Shown: positions 41,969 to 62,959, counted from the first letter of the stretch. The stretch is DNA of 64,000 nt from Chrysomallon squamiferum (GCA_012295275.1 CM022668.1:10501486-10565485); one strand, 5' to 3'. Notes: generated by a model from the sequence alone, not told the origin. Numbers and translations are program-made.

Positions 41969-42685
41969 CGTGTGTGTGTTTCTCATATAAATGCTTGTTT
42001 GCGTATTACTATATGTAAGTATGTGAATGTGTTTTATGGTTATCTGTATTCATCCTTGTATGTTTTCTGTATGTATCTATATCTATGTATTTCTGGTTGT
42101 GTGCGTTTTTGTATATTTTTTTGTTTGTTTATGTTTATATGTTATTCTATGTGTCACTTTGTGCTATGGTTATGAGTGTGTATGTGTGTGCGTGTGTGCG
42201 TTTGTGTGTTTTTGTTAGTACGTGTTTGTCATTGGTCTCAGTATGTGAGTATCAGATATTTGTCTCCACGTTTATACGTAATTTGTATCAGTTCGATTGT
42301 TCAGTGTAATAATTATCATCAGTTCACTGAAATCATCTCATTTTTTTCTCTAGATAAATTAAATATTTAAACTATTTTTTAAACACATATTATTTTATAG
42401 TCTCAGCAAACTGTTCGTTATCACATCCCATCTTACCAGCCGTTTATATTTCATTATGCAGTATCCGGTTTACAAAGATAGAAACTTAGTGATACCCTGC
42501 TGTGAAAAGATCTCTGTTTAGGTTAAATGATGTGTACACACACAGTTTTACGTTTATTATAAAGTCTAAACAAGACAGTGTGCATCTTTGCTACTTTGTA
42601 TATACAATTCAAGTACATGATTTACATATGTACATATATTCAGACTTATATACAGAGTCCTAGATCGAGACAGACAGACAGACAG

Positions 42686-42861
<176 letters not shown>

Positions 42862-43242
42862 CTGTGATAATAAGAGCATTAACAGTAGAAGACTAGTAGG
42901 AAAAGTACCAGTAGTTGAAGTAATAATAATAATTAGTATTGATGACAGCTTAAGTAGTACTTGTAGAATGAATAGCAAAAGTATTAGTAGTGACAGTAAT
43001 AGTAACTGTAGTGGCAACACTGATAGTAATAACAAGAGTAGTAGTAGTAGTAGTAGTAGTTATATAAGTAATAATTAGTATTGACAGTACTAGTAACATT
43101 ACCATTAGAAGTAACAGACGTAGTAGAACTATAGTAATTGTAGTATTAACAATTTGTGGCGGTTCTACATTTTGGAGATATGAACCTCGAATAGTTAGAG
43201 AACCCTTCGCAATCAAGAAACAGGTCTAGGTAACAACTGTAT

Positions 43243-43280
<38 letters not shown>

Positions 43281-43518
43281 CCCATGACAGTTCACCATAA
43301 TTTCTTATAAAATTTAGCCACACATCTCAGATTTGGATGAACATTTTAATCTAAAGTAGCTTCTGTGACTTCTCAGAGATTAGAGGACCTGAAGTTTTTT
43401 AGTTTCATTAGCTTCATAATAATTCGCATCTGGTAATAATACTAGTTAAAGTAGTAGTAGTAAATAGCAGTACTGGTAGTAGAAATAGTAGTAGTAGTTG
43501 TATTAGCAGTAATACTAG

Positions 43519-44150
43519 TAACAGGGTTATAGTAGTATTAGACGTAACAGAAGGATATCAGTAGTACTAATAACAGGGTTATAGTAGTATTAGATAGTAA
43601 CGTACAGTATGGATATATCAGTAGTACTAATAACAGGGTTATAGTAGTATTAGACGTAACAGTAGGATATCAGTAGTACTAATAACAGGGTTATAGTAGT
43701 ATTAGACGTAACAGTAGGATATCAGTAGTACTAGTAACAGGGTTATAGTAGTATTAGACGTAACAGTAGGATATCAGTAGTACTAATAACAGGGTTATAG
43801 TAGTATTAGACGTAACAGTAGGATATCAGTAGTACTAATAACAGGGTTATAGTAGTATTAGACGTAACAGTAGGATATCAGTAGTACTAATAACAGGGTT
43901 ATAGTAGTATTAGACGTAACAGTAGGATATCAGTAGTACTAATAACAGGGTTATAGTAGTATTAGACGTAACAGTAGGATATCAGTAGTACTAATAACAG
44001 GGTTATAGTAGTATTAGACGTAACAGTAGGATATCAGTAGTACTAATAACAGGGTTATAGTAGTATTAGACGTAACAGTAGGATATCAGTAGTACTAATA
44101 ACAGGGTTATAGTAGTATTAGACGTAACAGTAGGATATCAGTAGTACCAG
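43519..44150. repeat. 52 bp minisatellite, about twelve copies
   Basis: Twelve copies of taacagggttatagtagtat plus tagacgtaacagtaggatat plus cagtagtactaa. Most are identical; one early copy carries a small insertion. A separate copy lies at about 44300-44355. The related block at 40370-40415 has one diverged copy only. Confidence 0.95.
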
Positions 44151-44459
44151 TAACAATAGTAGTACTTGTATAAACAAGGGTAGCAACAATAGTAGGTTAT
44201 AGTAGTAGTAGTAGTAATAACGTAATAATAGGATATCAGTAGTAGTAATAACAGTAGGGTAATAGTAGTAGTAGAGTAGTATTAGACGTAACAGTAGGTT
44301 ATCAGTAGTACTAATAACAGGGTTATAATAGTATTAGACGTAACAGTAGGATATCAGTAGTACCAGTAACAATAGTAGTACTTGTAGCAACAATAGTAGA
44401 AGTAGTAGTAGCAGTAGTAATAGCAGTAGTAGTAATTAATAGTGTAATAGTAGTAATAA

Positions 44460-44473
44460 TAGTAATATAATAA

Positions 44474-44508
<35 letters not shown>

Positions 44509-44509
44509 A

Positions 44510-44557
<48 letters not shown>

Positions 44558-44570
44558 GAATAGTGCAGTA
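44460..44570. repeat. (GTA)n microsatellite
   Basis: About 100 bases of GTA repeat with a few interruptions, within a longer degenerate AGT/GTA region. Confidence 0.9.
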
Positions 44571-44850
44571 TTAGTAATAGGTTATAGTAGTATTAGAAGT
44601 AACAGTAAGATATCAGTAGTAGTAGCAACAATAACAGAAGTTGTAGTAGCAGCAGTAATAACCTTAGTAATATTAATATTAGTCGTAACAGTAATATTAA
44701 AAGTACTAGTAATGGTACTAATAGTAGTAGCAGTAGTAATAGCAGTTCTAACAGTAATAGTATAATACTAGTAGTAGTAGTAGTAGTAGTAGTACTAGAA
44801 GTGATAGTGTTAAAAATCACAGAAACAGTAGTATTACAGTTATATCTTAC

Positions 44851-44924
44851 CTGAAATCACATTAATAATAAAACACAGAAACACTGTAAAAAAAACACAA
44901 GTCATTCCGTGACCACGCCGCCAT
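44851..44924 (-). pseudogene. Gene E signal-peptide exon with an extra T
   Basis: ATG (complement of 44922-44924) begins MAAWSRNDLC, followed by a run of eight Ts. Read as it stands the frame closes shortly after. With seven Ts, 73 bases would end in phase 1 like the signal exons of C and D and give a hydrophobic stretch before donor gtaag at 44850. The 5' side carries the same ACTTCCTGCTTG element as genes C and D. The indel is in a homopolymer, so raw-read support decides between mutation and error. Confidence 0.7.
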
Positions 44925-45134
44925 CGTTCAGTCTCTGTCAAGCAGGAAGTAGAGATTTCATTAGCTAACAGAGAGAGTGGACTGTTACACAAACAGGTTT
45001 TCTACATGAAGTGTCTAAATAAAGAATATAATAAAATAGCTCGTAATACCTCAAGGGTAATATATGATTGTTTTGTATATCTAGAATAGACTGCCATTGT
45101 TGTTATTATTCTTGACTTGCTCAGATAGAAATAA

Positions 45135-45306
<172 letters not shown>

Positions 45307-45492
45307 GTCTCTCTCTATCTATCTATCTGTTTTGAAATTATCTCTACTGAACTGTAAACGTTTGTTTTTCGTAGACAGTAAATGGATGATTCAGTGCATG
45401 GAAAAGAAAAAAAAATTATATTTCTCAAACATATTTCTCTGTATAACCTGTGTTCTGTCTGTGTGTCTGTTGTGTAGTGTGTCTGTCTATCT

Positions 45493-45531
<39 letters not shown>

Positions 45532-46257
45532 GTGTTTCGTTGTAGTTGAGTGCAAGCGTGTGTACCTGTCTGTAGACATAAAATTGTATGAATGTCAGAT
45601 TATATTACATCTGTATATGCATGTTTCTGTACTCTTGCAGCAGTGTTTTAACTATATATTTATTCATTCAAGTGTTCCTTGTTTGACCTGTGTTATTAGA
45701 TGAGTCAGTTGAAATATTCACAGTGTATGTATCTCGTCTCTTCTCGTGTTCATACATGCGTCTACAGATATAAATGTGTACGTTTCTTGTTTCAGTAGAA
45801 TGTTGTATGCTTATATTTGTCTTCTGTGTTTCTATTCATTTAGTTATTTATTTGTTTCTTTGTTTCTTATTGTTCTGTTGTTTTTCTTTTCGTAATCTAC
45901 TTTTCAAATATTTACGAAGCTTTTAGATGAAAACAATTAGTCTACTTTTCATATCTTTTTTTTTCACTATTCTTTTTTTTTTATTTTATTACTTTATTTT
46001 TATTTTTATTTTTTTTATATAATTATATTATATTTATTTATTTTTATTTTTTACCACACATTTGTTTTTCATTTATTTATTTTTTATTTATTTATTTTTT
46101 ATATATATATATATTTTATTTATTTTATTTATATTTTTTTTTTATTTGTCGGTGAGGAGGAATCTAATCCTAAATCGACCACACATTATTTAACTTGACG
46201 AGATTAGATGATTATTATTTTATTAAAAAAAGAACATCAAACATTTCACTATACTTT

Positions 46258-46430
46258 TCTTCTTTTACATATTAACTGCTGTACACGACGCTAGTGAAAA
46301 TAATGTTTTGATTTCTATACCTGCTTTTGAAAACTGTCTGGTTACGCCCTGAAGTGTGTGTTTGTCATTCAATGTATATCTACACTTAACATTCACACTG
46401 CTTCCATTCAGCGATTACATAAACAAAGCC
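46258..46430 (+). promoter_or_regulatory. Conserved upstream block of gene C
   Basis: About 170 bases (from tcttcttttacatattaact to gcgattacataaaca) are almost unchanged at 57125-57293 upstream of gene D, while intervening sequence differs. The block is non-coding, so conservation could mark a control element or simply recent duplication. Confidence 0.4.
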
Positions 46431-46453
46431 TTTTGTTTTGTGTTATTATTATT

Positions 46454-46487
<34 letters not shown>

Positions 46488-46728
46488 AGTTCATCATTTT
46501 CATATATATACATACATGCTTGTTGTTGGTCTTTCTAATACTAATATATTGTATATTTGTTTCTGAAACAGACAGTCTAAACAAAAACCACTATTATCAA
46601 ATTAATCATTTAACTAAACCGAACGTTTCCAGATTTAAAATTTTTAAACCAGTTTTACAAGTTATCTCTGTGTGACCTAGTTATTATTTTCTGTGTCAGT
46701 GTGTACCTGTGTATCTACCTGTAACTAT

Positions 46729-46736
46729 ACTTCCTG
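46729..46736 (-). promoter_or_regulatory. ETS-type site (ACTTCCTG) in the 5' leader
   Basis: CAGGAAGT on the minus strand fits the ETS-family core GGAA(G/A). The same site with the same neighbouring CTTG is at 57647-57654 before gene D and, oriented to the other gene, at 44943-44950 before gene E. It lies about 30-40 bases upstream of each ATG of C and D. Confidence 0.35.
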
Positions 46737-46768
46737 CTTGAAAGAAAAGAAAAAGAAAGAAGTTAAAA

Positions 46769-54608
<7,840 letters not shown>

Positions 54609-54886
54609 TGTGCACAACTAATTTCTAAAGACATCCGAATTGAATACCAAGACTTTGACTTCTTAGATAACACTTGAAGTTACCAAAAGTTTGCGACCTG
54701 AAAATATATTAGCATATTTCAAGGCTGAACATAAATATAATTTCCCTGCATATTTAAATAGTATTTTATCCAGCAAATACTTTTTTATATAATCAATACT
54801 GTATCTCAGTTGTAAATATAAACATACATTTACTCTGTGTTAAGTAAATTCATTTTTGAATAATCTGTGCATTGAACAAAAGGAGT

Positions 54887-54892
54887 AATAAA
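54887..54892 (+). terminator. Polyadenylation signal of gene C
   Basis: AATAAA about 280 bases after the stop codon, in AT-rich sequence. No closer canonical signal was noticed. Confidence 0.45.
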
Positions 54893-55328
54893 TTAAAATA
54901 CACGTACAAGCAGACTTATTGTTATATGTTTTGTGTGAATGTTTTGAAGACTAAAGCATAGACTTCTAGATAAATAATGCATTAAATGAACATATAAAAA
55001 AAACCTTCAATGATTAATTTATGAAAAATTGGAAAATCTTCTTCAGATAAATATTCGCCCTTTGTTACTTAATTCAAAACGCTTTCTTTAAATAAATAAA
55101 TAAATAATAGTAATAATAATAACAACAACAGCCACAACAACAACAATAATAATAATGTTGAAGGTACATTTCTTTCTTTAAAATCCAAATCAAAGTTAAA
55201 TTATTTTTGTATTCCTGTGTGATAAATGTTTTCATTACAATTACACATCTCCACAAGGCAATGACGTCTTTAAATGTTCATATTCTTTTCCTTAAACTGC
55301 TTCAAAGAGAACAAAAGATATGAAAATT

Positions 55329-55391
<63 letters not shown>

Positions 55392-56139
55392 ATAGTATGT
55401 TGCAAGTATTTAGAACATTCAAAACGAATTACTTCAAGTAATCCATACATTTTATAATTTTCAATACAATTGACGTATAAATCTGAACATTGTATGTTAA
55501 TAAAACTTTCTTTGTTTGCTGATAATTTATTTATTATGAATACTTTGTTTACACATAACAGCAGTATGTGTTATTAATTGCTCAAGGAAAATTAATCCTG
55601 CTCTTTCTGAAGAAAAGCTGAATATCTATCTTGTCTATTTAAATATCGTATGGCACGTACAGTTATTATAATAATAATTATTATTATTATAATTATAAAA
55701 ATAAAACAAATACACACACAGATGTACACATAAACACAAATGCACACATAAACACACAGACATGCGTCCTCCAATATTATCAACATAGAGTCATAGAACT
55801 ATTCTATACTTATATCTGCCTGATAACTATGTAACTGAACAGTCACTAACATCTACGTATCATTATCGTATAGCTGTTATCCAACACGCACAGAAATGTA
55901 CCATAGTATTATTCAGTTTATGATTCATACTGAATACAAAAGAATATCTCAGAGCACTATTGTCACATTAAACATTCGTCATACCAAGTATCACAACAAT
56001 ACTAGCGAAGATAACAGCAGTATAGTAACAGTCATTGCAGTAGTAGTAGTAGTAGTAGTAGTAGTAGTTGTTCGAAGTAGTAGCAGTAACAGTAAGTGCT
56101 AAAAACATTTCAAATAGTACTATTACTATTATATGTTAC
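54893..56139. other. Downstream flank of gene C
   Basis: No exon seen. (GTA)n at 55331-55390 and 56037-56070. The stretch 55900-56400 is the counterpart of 62930-63780 downstream of gene D. A minus-strand frame with CVCVYI runs at 55592-55786 is low complexity. Confidence 0.65.
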
Positions 56140-56188
56140 CTGGTATACCCTTAATAATAAAATACAAAAACACTGTAAAAACACCCAT
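56140..56188 (-). pseudogene. Orphan signal-peptide exon
   Basis: On the minus strand ATG begins MGVFTVFLYFIIKGIP and ends in phase 1 at donor gtaac (56139-56135). It is a diverged, 5'-shortened relative of gene E's signal exon, in the same place relative to gene D as E's exon is to gene C. No EGF or FTP exon follows it on the minus strand before gene C, so it appears stranded. Confidence 0.6.
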
Positions 56189-57336
56189 GCGTTCAATCAA
56201 AATGTTATGTGGACTGCGACTAAAACAGTATTTGTGTGTGCAGCATTCAGGGTAAATAAAACAGTTCGTAACAGATAGTAGGTAATATTCGATTGTTATT
56301 TATATCTAGATATACGGTCGTCATTCCTATGTATTGTTTTTCTTATTCACGTAGGAACAACCTGATTAAATTTCAATAAACAACATACTCAGTGTATACA
56401 AGATGACAATGTTTAATCTGCTATATTTATATATCAGTTTCTTGAGTCCGTCTTTTATTTTTTTCAGTTAGAGAAGTTCATGACGTGTGTAAATGTAACT
56501 ACTGAAATAAAAATCTGTGTTTATGAGCAGTGTGATTGGATACTTCTGAATCAGACCATGGAAAGAAAGAAAATTATACAAACATCCTTGCAACAGCGAA
56601 TGTAACATGCTGTGTGTGTATTCGTGCATGATCAAGTGTGAGTCTGTGAGAATGAATAAGCGTCATTATGTGTGTGTTTATGTGTGCTTGATTCTACGTG
56701 CGTACCTGTGTGTAGACATGAAACTGAACGAAGGTTAGATGAAGTTAATAACACATTATTGTATGTTTTCGAGTTTTAATTTAATTATTACCAACGTCAT
56801 ATTTATTATTATCATTATTATTATTACTGTTGTTGTTGTTGTTTTTGTTGTTGTTATTGCTATTAGAATTACAATTAGTATTATTATTATCATTATTATT
56901 ATTTATTTTTCTTAATCTATTTTTCAAATATTTATTAAGAGTTAATCAAAATCAGTAAATTTTCCTAACGTTTTATTATTTTTTATGATTATGATAATTT
57001 TTATTTATTATTATTTTTTTCTTTTAACAACATATTTTTAATGGGGAACCCATCAGTCGATATCACTAAACACTAAGCCACAGAAAATTGTTTTATAAAA
57101 TTATAAAATATTTCCTTTTATTTATCTTCTTTTACATATTAACTGCTGTACACGACGCTAGTGAAAATAATGTTTTGATTTCTATACCTGCTTTTGAAAA
57201 CTGTCTGGTTACGCCCTGAAGTGTGTGTTTGTTCATTCAATGTAAATCTACACTTAACATTCACACTGCTTCCATTCAGCGATTACATAAACACTGCAGC
57301 ATTTTTTTTTTACTTATTACTTTTTATATTTTATGC

Positions 57337-57419
<83 letters not shown>

Positions 57420-57690
57420 CCTGTTGTTCTTGATCTTTACAATACTAATATATATTACATTGTTTAAAAGAGAGAGTCTAAACGTAAACTACTTTAATAT
57501 TTGACTAATACGAACGTTTCACGTTTAAATTTCTAAAGCCAGTTTTACAATTCTGTATAAAAACAAATACAGCCTAAAAATACCTCTGGGTGACCTAGTT
57601 GTTATTTACTGTGTCAGTGTGTACCTGTGTATCTACCTGTAACTATACTTCCTGCTTGACAGAAATGAAAAAGAAAGAAAGAAGATAAAC
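56189..57690. promoter_or_regulatory. Upstream region of gene D
   Basis: Counterpart of the E-C intergenic region. It has the conserved block 57125-57293, a TA/GT tract at about 57340-57420, TATAAAAA at 57556-57563 (not matched upstream of gene C) and ACTTCCTG at 57647-57654. The last 90 bases before the ATG are nearly the same as for gene C. Confidence 0.5.
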
Positions 57691-57760
57691 ATGGCGTCGT
57701 TTCGGATGTATTTATTTATTCATGGAATATGTCTGAATTTCCTTCTGTGTGTACTTACAG
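57691..57760 (+). CDS. Gene D signal-peptide exon
   Basis: 70 bases, phase-1 end before gtagga; differs from gene C's only near its end (CVLT against CVIT). Intact. Confidence 0.85.
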
Positions 57761-57770
57761 GTAGGATTTA

Positions 57771-57810
<40 letters not shown>

Positions 57811-57927
57811 TAAAAATGGTTCAACAACTACGACAGTGAAAAATACGATGTACATATATTCACAAACACATGTACTCTCACTCCTATACCCATGCATAAA
57901 CAAACACACACACACACACACACACAC

Positions 57928-58006
<79 letters not shown>

Positions 58007-58365
58007 CAGACAGACAGACATATATATGGATATATATATATACATAGAGAGAGACTTAGACAGATAACTATATATATATATATAAACAGACACGTACTTA
58101 ACTACTGACCCATCTTCTACAAATCCATCTATTTTATCTATTTATTTATCTACCAGTTTATTTTTACACACACACACACGCACATACACACACATACACA
58201 GTCCACAACCAAACACACACATACATAACGTACAAACAAACGTTTGTGATATTTGATGCTGTTCAATCAAGTACCAGGATTAATACATCTGTTAAGTATA
58301 TCATCACACAAATTTATCATGTTACTTTTTTTTTATATAACATCTTTAGTGTAATTTATTTCCAG
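57761..58365. repeat. Gene D intron 1 with AAT, CA and GA tracts
   Basis: (AAT)n at about 57770-57805, (CA)n at about 57905-57929, (GA)n at 57933-58004. After this the intron passes straight to a copy of gene C exon 10; the missing exons have left no trace here. Confidence 0.85.
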
Positions 58366-58499
58366 CGTGTCCTGCCGGTTCCTATGGAAACAACTGTAAA
58401 TTTGCTTGTGCGGGACGTCATTGTCTGAATAAAACAGCAAGCTGTGATCACGTGACTGGTTCGGATGTGAGGAACCGTGGACTGGAACAGACTGTACTG
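58366..58499 (+). pseudogene. Gene D EGF exon with a ten-base deletion
   Basis: Reads ACPAGSYGNNCKFACAGRHC and NKTASCDHVTGS, then loses ten bases present in genes B and C, so the EEPWTGTDC end is out of frame. Acceptor and donor are kept. Confidence 0.85.
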
Positions 58500-59085
58500 G
58501 TGTGATATAAATTACTTTTTTTATTTCTTCAAAATATTTACACAGGGTCACATAAAGATACAAACATACCACTGATCCAGACAAGCCATATTACACGATG
58601 ATGTTGTTTAATAGTGTTATGTTTTAGAGATGTTAATCTACACATAGATTGCATTGTTGCGTTCAAAAATTTCAGATGTAAAATGTAGTATAAATCTAGA
58701 CTTGTCAAACATACTTGTAGTAAAATATATACAAAAATATATCCTATACATTGTTAAATATCTACATACATTGTGTATAATCAGCACAAGTACCATTTTA
58801 AAATGTGGACATATAAATATATCTTTTATACATAGAAGTCGAATTGAAATACTGCCATGTACAAACATTGTCTCTAAAATAATTGATCTGTGTATGTGTA
58901 TTTTAGATACATTGTAATATATATAACTTAATAATGGAGGATTGTTTTATAGACGTTATTGTAAATCTAATTAACTGGGTTCAGAATGTTTTACTATATC
59001 GTTTATATATAAAAAAGGATAAAGCAATATATTAAGCAATGTGTTTGTAGAGAGCATAGCGCACATCACTTTATATATCAAACAG

Positions 59086-59231
59086 GTTGTCAAGGTAAAT
59101 ACGGACCTGACTGCAAGTTTTCTTGTTCTGAAAGACATTGTAAGGATTCTTCAGCTCCATGTGATCACGTGACAGGGTCATGTGACGGACAGTGTGAGGA
59201 CGGATGGAAAGGAGAGACACTTGTACAGAAA
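59086..59231 (+). pseudogene. Gene D EGF exon with a two-base insertion
   Basis: Starts GCQGKYGPDCKFSC like gene C exon 11. Near its end GGAGAGACACTTGTAC replaces GGAAACACGTGTAC, a net gain of two bases. The exon is 146 bases against 144. Confidence 0.85.
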
Positions 59232-59433
59232 GTAAATATTTGTTATAAATAATGATTGTGATAACTGCCGTGTTGACACTGAAGTGTCTACATAACGTAG
59301 TGTGTTTTAGTAATTGCATTCATCTCTTTCGACAAAAAAAAAACAAAAAACAAAAACAAATGGTTTAATTATTTCAGCATTATTATTATTATTTTTCTTG
59401 TTTTGATATCTGATGTTGGGTTTTCTTCTTCTA

Positions 59434-59467
<34 letters not shown>

Positions 59468-59553
59468 TTTTTTTTTTTTTTTGAAGGTGGGTTTTCTTGG
59501 GTTGTTGTTGTTAATTGTGTTTCTTTTTCTTTTTTTTTCTTTCTCTATAAAAG

Positions 59554-59697
59554 AATGTTCAGGATCCTATGGTCCAAACTGCGGATTCTCGTGTAATGAC
59601 AGGAAGTGTAAAGATGAGCATGCTCCATGTGATCACGTGACTGGGTCGTGCAGCGGTCAGTGTCGAACTGATTGGCAAGGAGACACATGCACGGAAA
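59554..59697 (+). CDS. Gene D EGF exon (intact)
   Basis: 144-base phase-1 exon starting ECSGSYGPNCGFSC and ending DWQGDTCTE. Equivalent of gene C exon 12; all eight cysteines present. A long poly-T run (59438-59483) lies just upstream. Confidence 0.87.
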
Positions 59698-59896
59698 GTA
59701 AGTAAAAATATGTTTGAATTTATCTTTAATATTTGATATTTTGTTTTGAGAAAAAGTATTGGAATATAACAAAATTTATATTAATTTACGTTTCTTAATC
59801 CTCTTTTTACGTTATTTTTGTTGTTGGTACTCTTCTTCTTCTTCTTAATCATTATCTTCTTCCTCTTCTTCTTCTAATGATTATTATTATTATTAT

Positions 59897-59938
<42 letters not shown>

Positions 59939-60130
59939 AAATAGTAGTAGTAATAGTAGTAGTTATTGTACTAGTAGAAGTAACAGTAGTAGCACTAATA
60001 GCAGTTTTAAAATAAATTTTTACATACTTTTCTTACTCCTCTTTTACCTTTATATTGATACTGATATTGTTCTTCTTCTTCTTTTTATTATCATTATTAT
60101 GTATAGTAGTAGTAGTAGTAGTGTAATAGC

Positions 60131-60171
<41 letters not shown>

Positions 60172-60354
60172 ATGTAGTTGTAGTTCTAGTAGCAGTAATA
60201 TTAGTAGTAGTAATACTAGCAGGACTGGGTGAACCAGTGGCGGTATTAGTACTTGCAGCAGCTGTAATGACAGTAGCAAATGTAGGACTAATCGTAGTAG
60301 TAATGGTTGTAGGATTGGTAGTAGGTGTGGTGGTAATGGCTGTAGCAAAGCTGA

Positions 60355-60416
<62 letters not shown>

Positions 60417-60681
60417 ATGTAGCTGTGGTGGTGGAAGACAGTGGTGGAAGACAATCTTAACATATCAGCAAGAATAACATAATTAATGGTAGTAGTATTA
60501 GTACTAACGGTTGTGATAGTCATAGTAACAGGACACTAGTACTAACCAGCAGTATTATATTTTACATAGTAGATCGAGGTAAACATATCACATACTAATT
60601 CCTACAGTGTGCACCAAAGTATTATACAAGAAACTGTTTATGTTTTTATACATTTTATCATTAATGTGATTTTTATTTCAG
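59698..60681. repeat. Gene D intron with degenerate (GTA)n
   Basis: Pure and degenerate GTA/AGT repeats through 59895-60420. The long serine- or valine-rich frames are translations of this repeat. Confidence 0.9.
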
Positions 60682-60831
60682 AAATATCCAACAATTCAAA
60701 AAGCGATGAACCCAAATCCACGGTAACTGCGCTGTCTGTTGTCACTGGAATACTTTGTGTTTTGCTGATAACTGGTGTAATCATCTTTGTTTTGTAAGTA
60801 TGTCTCAGCAACATAGAGATTATTACGTCAC

Positions 60832-60884
<53 letters not shown>

Positions 60885-61477
60885 TCTGTATATACCCACA
60901 TATACATATAGCCACACATACACAAATACACCTATACTTATGTAACATCAAACTGTAAAATATAATTGTTTATTTCACTGAAAAACATAATTTCTACTGA
61001 TTCTCTTGTAATTACTGAAATAAAGTATATTGAATTTAAATTCCCGAGTATAAAATTCTATCATTTCAAGTTTTACAACAATACACAATGCCAGAAAGGT
61101 TAGAGAATAAAAGTTATATGTCAACGAAGAAACAGTTTTAAATAACCTGAGATTCTCTGCGCTTTAGTTTTATTAACTTCTTTTTCTTCAGATATGTTAG
61201 ACGTCACAGAACGACATCTGATTCGAGAGCCAAAGAAAATTTCAACACAACAAACCAAGATGGCGGACTCTATGAAATCGTAGAAGGAGAAACTAGAGAA
61301 GAGCCTGGGCATGGGCATGGCCATAACAGTCAGACTTCGTCACGAGATACAACCCAGCAGCAAAGTGATGGTGGCTATGTGAACGCTGGACAAGAAATTC
61401 TGATGAATGAATACGAAAGACTTGATCCAGTCACTTCTAAGCCAAACATCTACGAGAAAATAAATTCAAGAGTTTAA
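60682..61477 (+). CDS. Gene D TM and tail exons (intact)
   Basis: TM exon 60682-60793 encodes a short stem (NNSKSDEPK) and TALSVVTGILCVLLITGVII. Tail exon 61192-61477 ends in TAA at 61475-61477 and keeps LYEIV, GGYVNAG, NEYERLD and NIYEKIN, with nine residues between YERL and YEKI. A (CA)n tract (60836-60882) lies in the intron. Compared with gene C the tail lacks two residues in the PGH repeat region. Confidence 0.85.
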
Positions 61478-61733
61478 TGTGAACAGCATTATTTTTATAA
61501 ATATTCGAAGTGAATACCAAAACGAATTTTGACTTCTTAAATATTATTAAAGTTATTCTTGAAGTTATTAAAAACTATCAACATAAAAAATCATGAAGAG
61601 TTAAGCCAGACATTTTATATGTTATGAGATCTGCAGTATATTAATTATTGTCCAAAATTTACTATTACCACTAATACTAATAGTACTATTAATTATAGTA
61701 ATACTTATATTGATAGTACTATTGCTGCTGCTG

Positions 61734-61803
<70 letters not shown>

Positions 61804-62502
61804 ATATATTATAATAGACAAACCAAATCACAGAGCTGAAAATGCTTAGCACTGTTCCTAGAAACATGTACATTATCACGTAACTGATCTTCGTGAACCA
61901 TTTTTCTATTTAAAAATGTTTTTGAGTTTTCTAAAATAACTGTCTTACTTACTGTTTCAAATTTTAAGCATTGGTTGCTTTTCGCCGTCTATTTCTATGA
62001 GATAATCAAAACGATCAAGAAGCAATCTTTCAGCCTGTTCATCAATGAAATTAATCAGTGTGCGATCTCTGAGAAATTTTAATTTATTGATTATGAATGT
62101 TATACTTACTCATAACAGCTATATGTGCTAGTAACTGGACAAAACATTATTTAAAAAAAACATCATTGCTGCCTGTTTCTCAACAAAAGACTGAGTAGCT
62201 ATCTCGCATGTTTCAATGTCGTACAAAAAAAGATACGTAGCAAAAAAAAAAAAAAAAAGTAAAACGATATTAATACCCATAACTTTTTTTTTTTGTAAAA
62301 TGTAATAATATAGAAATATGAGTTTCCTTATATTCATTTCTTCTTGTTGTTTTAAAATATTCCTATACAGATGTATGTTATTGTATAAAAACATATTCAT
62401 ATTTATCTGTGTTTTTTATTATTTATTTTATTTCTTCTTCTTTTGTTTCTATTTTAATCAAAACACATATCTTCATCCATACATCTGCACATATGTATTC
62501 AA

Positions 62503-62543
<41 letters not shown>

Positions 62544-62959
62544 AAACAAATACACATAGAAAAAAAAAAAATATATAAAGAAATATACAAATATATACAG
62601 ATTCACATACATACATAGATGCCGACTTCAAAGTCGCACTGAAATACATAAATACAAAACATGACATATAAACGCATATTTCTACAATTATTATAGCTAC
62701 AGAACTACTCTAATGTGTGTCACATATAAATAAGTCAACAGTCAATACTATCCATAGATACGTGTCATTAACTTATACATTACTCAGAAAAATAAAACAT
62801 AAATAAAGTATTATTCATTTTTTATTATTGTGACTTCATATACTGTCTGCATTGCAATAGTGTATATATAAATCAACAGTCACTACCATCCACATACATT
62901 GTTTACACATTAATGTGTCAAACACTATTATTCAGTTTGTGACTTATACTGTCTACAAA
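61478..62959. other. Downstream flank of gene D
   Basis: No gene seen. (ACT)n and (AAT)n at about 61728-61802, an A-run near 62240, (AAT)n at about 62505-62541. Parts align with 54.7-55.95 kb behind gene C. Confidence 0.65.

Larger units (their letters stand above)
57691..61477 (+). pseudogene. Gene D: shortened, frameshifted paralogue of gene C
   Basis: Pieces: signal exon 57691-57760, EGF exons 58366-58499, 59086-59231 and 59554-59697, TM exon 60682-60793, tail exon 61192-61477. They correspond to gene C exons 1, 10, 11, 12, 13 and 14. The lectin domain, the N-terminal EGF and five further EGF exons are absent. Exon 58366-58499 is ten bases short (the SCGGGC part is broken) and 59086-59231 is two bases long; read in order the frame closes in the second of these. 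The TM and tail exons are intact, and the tail keeps YEIV, YVNA and YERL-x9-YEKI. Skipping both broken exons would keep phase 1 and give a small one-EGF receptor. It is either a pseudogene or a gene with shorter transcripts. Confidence 0.75.

Noticed and set aside
59877-60523. Long serine/valine-rich and threonine-rich frames
   Set aside because: Translations of the GTA/AGT trinucleotide repeat in the gene D intron.
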